Origin: Thermodesulfobacteriota bacterium
Lineage (GTDB): Bacteria; Desulfobacterota; S145-22
Reading direction: 5' to 3'
Assembly: GCA_024763435.1 (NCBI GenBank)
Contig: JANTFN010000108.1
Location: forward strand, 1-6,237
Length of the DNA: 6,237 bases
This document shows positions 1 through 3,097 of this stretch, piece after piece. The notes under the pieces were generated by a model. The model worked only from the letters and a program-made list of their open reading frames with translations. It did not search any database and was not told the DNA's origin. The position numbers and the translations under genes are program-made. Numbering within the stretch: position 1 is the stretch's first letter; each line of letters begins with the position of its first letter.

Positions 1-180
1 CTCATGGTGGGAGACGGCAAAAATGATATTCTTGTGGCAAAGGCGGCAGGGTGTGGAAGCTGTGTTGTTGCGGCAGGAGAGAAAGCGCGCGCGCTTTCAG
101 CCTTTGCCCCCGATTTCATCCTTCCATCCATGGGGGAACTCTCGATGCTTTTTCATGAAAGCAGGGAAAATAACTCATGA
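1..180 (+). CDS. HAD-superfamily hydrolase (phosphoglycolate phosphatase-like), C-terminal end, 5' truncated by the window
   Basis: The window opens inside this gene; 59 codons and a TGA stop are visible. The first residues read L-M-V-G-D-G-K-N-D, the conserved C-terminal acidic motif (GDxxxD) of HAD hydrolases, whose aspartates coordinate Mg2+. They continue as ILVAKAAGC, which fits the helix after that motif in the phosphoglycolate phosphatase/HAD-IA branch. The rest (PDFILPSMGEL near the end) matches the usual 'xD-xVl-sl-xEL' ending of these proteins. Such enzymes are cytoplasmic phosphatases acting on small phosphorylated metabolites. The substrate cannot be told because the catalytic Asp motif and cap domain lie outside the window. 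The stop overlaps the next start as ATGA (177-180), so it is probably translationally coupled to the 87-residue gene and then to nth. A Gph or a related sugar-phosphatase identity is equally possible. Confidence 0.85.
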   Translation, partial: LMVGDGKNDILVAKAAGCGSCVVAAGEKARALSAFAPDFILPSMGELSMLFHESRENNS

Positions 181-440
181 GCGGAAAGGGCGATATGATT
201 AAGAAATTTTTCCCCGACGCGCGCGGAAGGGAAAAGGCCGCCCGGGATATTGACCAGAAGGCATCTGATTGTCTCGCGGCATATCCGCCGAAACTTGTTG
301 AAAAGGTAAGACGGTTGAAAACAAGCGACATGCCCCTGAAAAAGATTTATCAATCCCTGGGAGAAGATCCGCGCGTCCTGGAAATCGCCATGCATCTCGC
401 CGTTAAACGGCAGGCGGCGGAATTGGGAGGAAAGCAATGA
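177..440 (+). CDS. Small conserved-looking hypothetical protein, 87 residues
   Basis: I do not recognise the family. The product is a soluble, strongly charged protein with no signal peptide, membrane segment, Cys motif or evident catalytic site. The N-terminal half is basic and helical (KKFFPDARGREKAARDID). Residues about 36-80 (PPKLVEKVRRLK...MPLKKIYQSLGEDPRVLEIAMHLAVKR) have the spacing of two or three short amphipathic helices with a 'MPLkkIyqsLGeDPrvLEiA' turn like a helix-turn-helix. That similarity is inference from pattern only. The ATG at 177 overlaps the upstream TGA and the gene's own TGA overlaps the nth ATG at 437, so it is locked into the operon. These two overlaps are the main reason to believe it is real. 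An internal ATG at 195, preceded by AAAGGG four bases upstream, is an alternative start giving 81 residues. Confidence 0.75.
   Translation: MSGKGDMIKKFFPDARGREKAARDIDQKASDCLAAYPPKLVEKVRRLKTSDMPLKKIYQSLGEDPRVLEIAMHLAVKRQAAELGGKQ
425..430 (+). promoter_or_regulatory. Shine-Dalgarno of nth inside the upstream gene
   Basis: GGGAGG sits within the last codons of the 87-residue gene, 6 bases before the ATG at 437. It fixes the nth start and allows initiation both by coupling and independently. Confidence 0.8.
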
Positions 441-1093
441 AACCGAAGGACGTTCCGGAGGTTGTGGAAAGGCTCAGGGAAGCCAACAGGGCCTTTAAGG
501 TCCCGATTGTTACCGAAATTTCCCAGCAGAAGCGATCCCCCTTTGCGGTTCTCATCTCGACCCTTATCAGTTTGAGAACGAAGGATGAGGTTACGCGTCA
601 AGCCTCCATAAGGCTTCTCTCTCTCGCTGAAACACCGGAAGAAATGGTAAAATTACCCCTTTCGGTTATTGAGAAAGCCATCTATCCCGCCGGCTTCTAC
701 CATACAAAGGCTGAAAGAATTCATGACCTTTGCGGCGTCCTCCTGACGCGTTTTAAGGGCAGGGTTCCCGATACGCTGGAGACATTGCTCCAGATAAAAG
801 GGGTAGGCCGTAAGACGGCGAACCTTGTCATGACACTGGGGTTTGGTAAACTGGGCATATGCGTGGACACGCATGTGCATCGTATTTCCAACCGCCTTGG
901 CCTTGTAAAAACCAAAACACCCGAAAAAACAGAAATGGCCCTGCGCAGCATCCTCCCCAAGGCCTATTGGATAGAGTATAATGACCTGCTTGTCACATTT
1001 GGCCAGAATCTTTGTAAACCTGTTTCGCCATTGTGCAGCCGTTGTCCCGTAACTGCATATTGTTTAAAAACAGGGGTTAAAAGATCGAGATAA
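437..1093 (+). CDS. nth: Endonuclease III (DNA glycosylase/AP lyase), Nth
   Basis: This is a base-excision-repair enzyme that removes oxidised pyrimidines and cleaves the abasic site by beta-elimination. The 218-residue length is normal for the family (E. coli has 211). The helix-hairpin-helix runs over residues about 117-136 (LLQIKGVGRKTANLV), with the catalytic lysine at K126. The catalytic aspartate is D144 in VDTHVHRISNRLGL. The C-terminal [4Fe-4S] ligands are C193, C200, C203 and C209 in exact C-X6-C-X2-C-X5-C spacing. The start is well supported: GGGAGG at 425-430 lies 6 bases before the ATG, which overlaps the preceding TGA. The gene ends in tandem in-frame stops (TAATAA). One oddity is that the segment aligned to E. 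coli LLSAQATD reads LISLRTKD, so the DNA-inserting glutamine (Gln41 in E. coli) is Arg47 here. All other catalytic and cluster residues are intact. Confidence 0.96.
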   Translation: MKPKDVPEVVERLREANRAFKVPIVTEISQQKRSPFAVLISTLISLRTKDEVTRQASIRLLSLAETPEEMVKLPLSVIEKAIYPAGFYHTKAERIHDLCGVLLTRFKGRVPDTLETLLQIKGVGRKTANLVMTLGFGKLGICVDTHVHRISNRLGLVKTKTPEKTEMALRSILPKAYWIEYNDLLVTFGQNLCKPVSPLCSRCPVTAYCLKTGVKRSR

Positions 1094-1117
1094 TAAGCCT
1101 TTCCGCTTAATTTTTTT
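1094..1117 (+). terminator. Possible weak intrinsic terminator after nth
   Basis: TAAGC (1094-1098) and GCTTA (1105-1109) form a perfect 5-bp stem with a 6-nt loop. An A and seven consecutive T residues (1111-1117) follow at once. The position, immediately after the tandem stops, fits the end of the hydrolase/nth operon. The stem is short and only moderately GC-rich, so termination may be partial. Confidence 0.45.
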
Positions 1118-1118
1118 A

Positions 1119-1144
1119 GAGGAGGCACCGGGATGGCGGGCTGA
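1119..1144 (+). other. Strong ribosome-binding site followed by a three-codon ORF (Met-Ala-Gly-stop)
   Basis: GAGGAGG at 1119-1125 is a near-ideal Shine-Dalgarno, and 7 bases later ATG GCG GGC TGA reads Met-Ala-Gly-stop (1133-1144). It is the best ribosome-binding site in the window, yet it serves no long frame; after the TGA the same frame stops again within five codons. It lies upstream of the sigma-70 promoter at 1171. It can therefore only be transcribed by read-through from nth or from an unseen promoter. It may be a relic of a deleted gene or a minimal leader. The sequence pattern is certain; any function is unknown. Confidence 0.3.
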
Positions 1145-1170
1145 AGGCCGGGTTTTTAAAATTGTTCCTC

Positions 1171-1199
1171 TTGACTTTATTTTTTCTATTTATTATCAT
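1171..1199 (+). promoter_or_regulatory. Sigma-70 promoter for the response-regulator gene
   Basis: TTGACT (-35, 1171-1176) and TATCAT (-10, 1194-1199) are separated by exactly 17 bp of AT-rich spacer. Each box matches the consensus at 5 of 6 positions. Transcription would begin near 1206, leaving a leader of about 48 nt before ATG 1254. This suggests the regulator is expressed by the housekeeping sigma factor and is not under sigma-54 control. Confidence 0.75.
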
Positions 1200-1217
1200 A
1201 AGTTGTAGGGACAATAT

Positions 1218-1230
1218 AAAGTAACACTTT
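1218..1230. promoter_or_regulatory. Small dyad in the leader of the response-regulator gene (possible operator)
   Basis: AAAGT-AAC-ACTTT is a perfect 5-3-5 inverted repeat lying 12-24 bases after the predicted transcription start. The position would suit repression or autoregulation. A dyad this short in AT-rich DNA can arise by chance. Confidence 0.25.
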
Positions 1231-1253
1231 GCAATTATAGCCAAGTGGTGAAT

Positions 1254-2687
1254 ATGGTTGATAAAGAAGACGATTTTAAAGCCGAGCCAATAAAAATTCT
1301 GGTTGTGGAGGATGATGCCGACAATCGGGATTTTCTCCGTGGTTTTTTCCTGAAAGAAGGGTTTGATGTCCAGGCTGCCGAAGACGGTGAAAAGGGAATT
1401 GCCCTGCTTGAAAAAAAGCCTTTTGATATTGTTTTTACAGACTTGAAGATGCCAAAGGCCGATGGCCTTCAGGTCCTCGAAGCGGCCAAATCCCTTCCTT
1501 TCCCACCGGTCGGAATTCTTTTTACAGGGTATGCCGATGTAGATTCCGCTGTTAAGGCCATGAAGCTGGGGACGTTTGACTATATCAGAAAACCTCTTCG
1601 GATTAATACCTTAAAAACGGTCTTAAAACATGCATGTTCACAGGTTAAATATGGAAGGGCAGGAAAAATGACCGATGGCAAAAGCATGGAGGGGCTTGGG
1701 CGGTTGTTGGGAAAAAGTGACGGGATGCAAAAGATTTTCGAGCTTATCAGAAAGGTTGCGAAAACCAACAGCACAGTTCTTATTTATGGCGAGAGTGGGA
1801 CAGGTAAGGAGCTGACGGCACGTGCTATTCATGAATTGAGCAGTCGGCGTGCTTCACCGCTTATCCCTGTGAATTGCGGCGCGATACCCGAAGATTTGCT
1901 TGAAAGTGAATTGTTCGGTCACGAGAAAGGGGCCTTTACCGGGGCCCTGCATACCCGAATCGGTCGTTTTGAACTCGCGAATGGCGGCACCGTTTTCCTG
2001 GATGAAATTGGCGATATGAGCCCCTCGCTTCAGGTAAAAATCCTCCGGGTACTACAGGAACATGAGATTGAGAGGTTGGGAGGGGTGCGTTCTGTTCATG
2101 TTGATATACGGGTTATTGCGGCAACGCACAGAGACTTGGAAAAGGCGATTCGGGAAAGCCGGTTTCGTGAGGATTTGTATTACCGGTTGAATGTCATTCC
2201 CATTGAACTTCCCCCCCTGAGGGATCGGGGAGAAGATATCCCGCTTTTAACCGATTATTTCCTGAAAAAGTTTAACGCGAAGAACGACTCGCGTATTGAA
2301 GGTATTACAGACGACGCGCTCCAGTACTTCAGGCAATACACATGGCCCGGTAATGTTCGAGAACTTGAAAATCTCGTGGAACGCCTGGTTGTTCTCAAGG
2401 GTGAGGGAATGATTTCGGAGGAAGACCTGCCGGATAAAATGTTTGAATCAGCGTCGCGACTGGATTTTTCACCCCGGAAGATTCTGGAAAACGGGATTCA
2501 ATTCAGCACTGCGGTCAGTGAATATGAAAAAGAGCTCATCATTCACGCCCTCAAAAAGTCCAAATGGGTTAAGAACAGGGCCGCTAAAATGCTTGGCATG
2601 AATCGTACCACCCTTGTGGAAAAAATGAAGAAACGAAAGATAGGGGGAGATCCCAAGGCCTCGCAGTCGGCCATATCGTCAAAATAA
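1254..2687 (+). CDS. Sigma-54-dependent response regulator, NtrC family (REC-AAA+-Fis HTH), FleQ/FlrA-like HTH
   Basis: The product is a cytoplasmic, phosphorylation-controlled activator of RNA polymerase with sigma-54; from ATG 1254 it has 477 residues. REC domain, about 14-128: acidic cluster E19-D20-D21, phosphoacceptor D63 (FTDLKMP), T91 and K113, all canonical. AAA+ domain, about 150-385: Walker A GESGTGKE (179-186), sigma-54-contacting GAFTGA (226-231), Walker B VFLDE (247-251), arginine-finger region FREDLYYRLN (304-313), sensor II WPGNVRELEN (364-373). Fis-type HTH, about 420-463: NRAAKMLGMNRTTLVEKM. The RTTLVEK helix is like that of the flagellar regulators FleQ/FlrA, but the intact phosphoacceptor differs from FleQ; the flagellar role is inference. 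Start choice: GTGs at 1245 and 1248 are in frame, but GTGGTGA before ATG 1254 is the only Shine-Dalgarno-like sequence. The kinase partner may be the gene at 6079. Confidence 0.95.
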   Translation: MVDKEDDFKAEPIKILVVEDDADNRDFLRGFFLKEGFDVQAAEDGEKGIALLEKKPFDIVFTDLKMPKADGLQVLEAAKSLPFPPVGILFTGYADVDSAVKAMKLGTFDYIRKPLRINTLKTVLKHACSQVKYGRAGKMTDGKSMEGLGRLLGKSDGMQKIFELIRKVAKTNSTVLIYGESGTGKELTARAIHELSSRRASPLIPVNCGAIPEDLLESELFGHEKGAFTGALHTRIGRFELANGGTVFLDEIGDMSPSLQVKILRVLQEHEIERLGGVRSVHVDIRVIAATHRDLEKAIRESRFREDLYYRLNVIPIELPPLRDRGEDIPLLTDYFLKKFNAKNDSRIEGITDDALQYFRQYTWPGNVRELENLVERLVVLKGEGMISEEDLPDKMFESASRLDFSPRKILENGIQFSTAVSEYEKELIIHALKKSKWVKNRAAKMLGMNRTTLVEKMKKRKIGGDPKASQSAISSK

Positions 2688-2695
2688 TGACGATA
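2674..2695 (+). other. Stem-loop spanning the response-regulator stop codon
   Basis: TATCGTCA (2674-2681) and TGACGATA (2688-2695) form a perfect 8-bp stem. The 6-nt loop AAATAA contains the TAA stop. No T-run follows, so it is not a standard intrinsic terminator; it could protect the mRNA 3' end or be part of a Rho-dependent end. Confidence 0.4.
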
Positions 2696-2822
2696 ATCCG
2701 TGGAAAACCGACCAATAAGGGAGGTTGAGCATAAAAAACGCTGCTCTTGAGGGCAAAATAATCTCAAATTCAAGGCGCACTGATGTCTGCCCAAATGAAA
2801 TTGCATTTTAAAAAAATCACTT

Positions 2823-2834
2823 TTCCAATTGGAA
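2823..2834. promoter_or_regulatory. Perfect 12-bp palindrome TTCCAATTGGAA (possible operator or upstream activator site)
   Basis: TTCCAATTGGAA is fully self-complementary and lies in the most AT-rich part of the intergenic region, about 265 bp before the TPR start codon. That distance is compatible with an upstream binding site for a dimeric regulator such as the neighbouring sigma-54 activator. No protein can be assigned from the sequence. Confidence 0.35.
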
Positions 2835-2884
2835 GGATAAATTTTTTCGTTTTTTCGTAAGGGTGTTATTTTTTGTGTGATTAC

Positions 2885-2900
2885 TTTGAATGTTTGAATG
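2885..2900 (+). repeat. Tandem duplication of TTTGAATG
   Basis: Two exact adjacent copies of TTTGAATG (2885-2892 and 2893-2900). The array is too short to class as a named repeat and may be replication slippage or half-sites for a regulator. Confidence 0.5.
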
Positions 2901-2907
2901 TATTTAA

Positions 2908-2920
2908 TCTGAAATTCAGA
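2908..2920. promoter_or_regulatory. 13-bp dyad TCTGAAATTCAGA
   Basis: TCTGAA and TTCAGA are perfect 6-bp inverted arms around a single central A. This is the second strong dyad in the intergenic region, 85 bp after the first and with a different sequence. It may be an operator; that is inference from symmetry alone. Confidence 0.35.
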
Positions 2921-2950
2921 GGAGTTACCCGCGTCGCAAACACAAAGCTG

Positions 2951-3003
2951 ATAGGTTTCTTCTTTTTACCTTTTCGCCCGCGGTAAGAAGAGAGCCTGTT
3001 TTT
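2951..3003 (+). terminator. Long imperfect hairpin with U-run: leader hairpin or intrinsic terminator
   Basis: CTTTTTACC (2962-2970) pairs with GGTAAGAAG (2982-2990) over nine positions with one G-U pair, around an 11-nt loop. The helix continues after a bulge through AGG (2953-2955) with CCT (2995-2997). Five T residues follow at 2999-3003. It could terminate read-through from the regulator gene or act as an attenuator in a long leader of the TPR gene. The stem's centre is A/U-rich, so its strength is uncertain. Confidence 0.4.
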
Positions 3004-3007
3004 GATG

Positions 3008-3032
3008 AAGGCACGCTAACGGGAAAGGCACG
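3008..3032 (+). repeat. Spaced direct repeat AAGGCACG x 2
   Basis: AAGGCACG occurs at 3008-3015 and 3025-3032, 17 bp start to start. Each copy resembles the sigma-54 -24 box (TGGCACG), but neither has the required GC ten bases after the GG. They are therefore better read as possible regulator half-sites or as chance. Confidence 0.35.
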
Positions 3033-3067
3033 AGTAAAAATGACTGATTACAGGTATTCTGGTTTGA

Positions 3068-3082
3068 TGGAATAAATTTTGC
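3068..3082 (+). promoter_or_regulatory. Weak sigma-54 (-24/-12) promoter-like element
   Basis: TGG (3068-3070) and TTGC (3079-3082) keep the obligatory GG-N10-GC spacing of sigma-54 promoters. The CAC of the -24 box is only partly kept (AAT in place of CAC). Transcription would start near 3094, only 4 bases before the ATG at 3098, which would give an almost leaderless mRNA. The proximity to a sigma-54 activator gene is suggestive, but the geometry argues against it unless translation starts further downstream. Confidence 0.25.
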
Positions 3083-3097
3083 GTTCTTCATGGTGGT

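Larger units (their letters stand above)
2688..3097. other. 410-bp gene-free, AT-rich intergenic region rich in small symmetric elements
   Basis: No convincing coding sequence is present on either strand. The region carries the right arm of the stop-codon stem-loop, perfect dyads at 2823-2834 and 2908-2920, a tandem 8-mer at 2885-2900, a long hairpin with a U-run at 2951-3003, a direct repeat at 3008-3032 and a sigma-54-like element at 3068-3082. I found no clear sigma-70 promoter. Its length and symmetry suggest a regulated promoter or long 5' leader for the TPR gene. It matches no riboswitch consensus I know well. Confidence 0.5.

Noticed and set aside
1128..1157. GC-rich hairpin plus GGTTTTT as a second terminator after nth
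   Set aside because: Only 3-4 bp of stable pairing (CCGG with CCGG or GGC with GCC) can be drawn, which is too little to support a terminator.
2783..2860. A 25-residue ORF (ATG 2783 to TAA 2858-2860) in the intergenic region
   Set aside because: There is no well-placed Shine-Dalgarno. The coding sequence is low-complexity, Phe/Lys-rich AT-rich DNA, and it crosses the perfect palindrome at 2823-2834.
3008..3040. GGCACG copies read as sigma-54 -24 boxes
   Set aside because: Neither has GC ten bases after the GG (they have GG and AA), so the -12 element is missing.
2921..3040. Cyclic-di-GMP (GEMM-I) riboswitch, suggested by GCAAACACAAAGC and the following stem
   Set aside because: The first hairpin (P1b) with its GNRA-type loop and the paired GGGACGCAAAGCC context are absent; only short look-alike strings are present.
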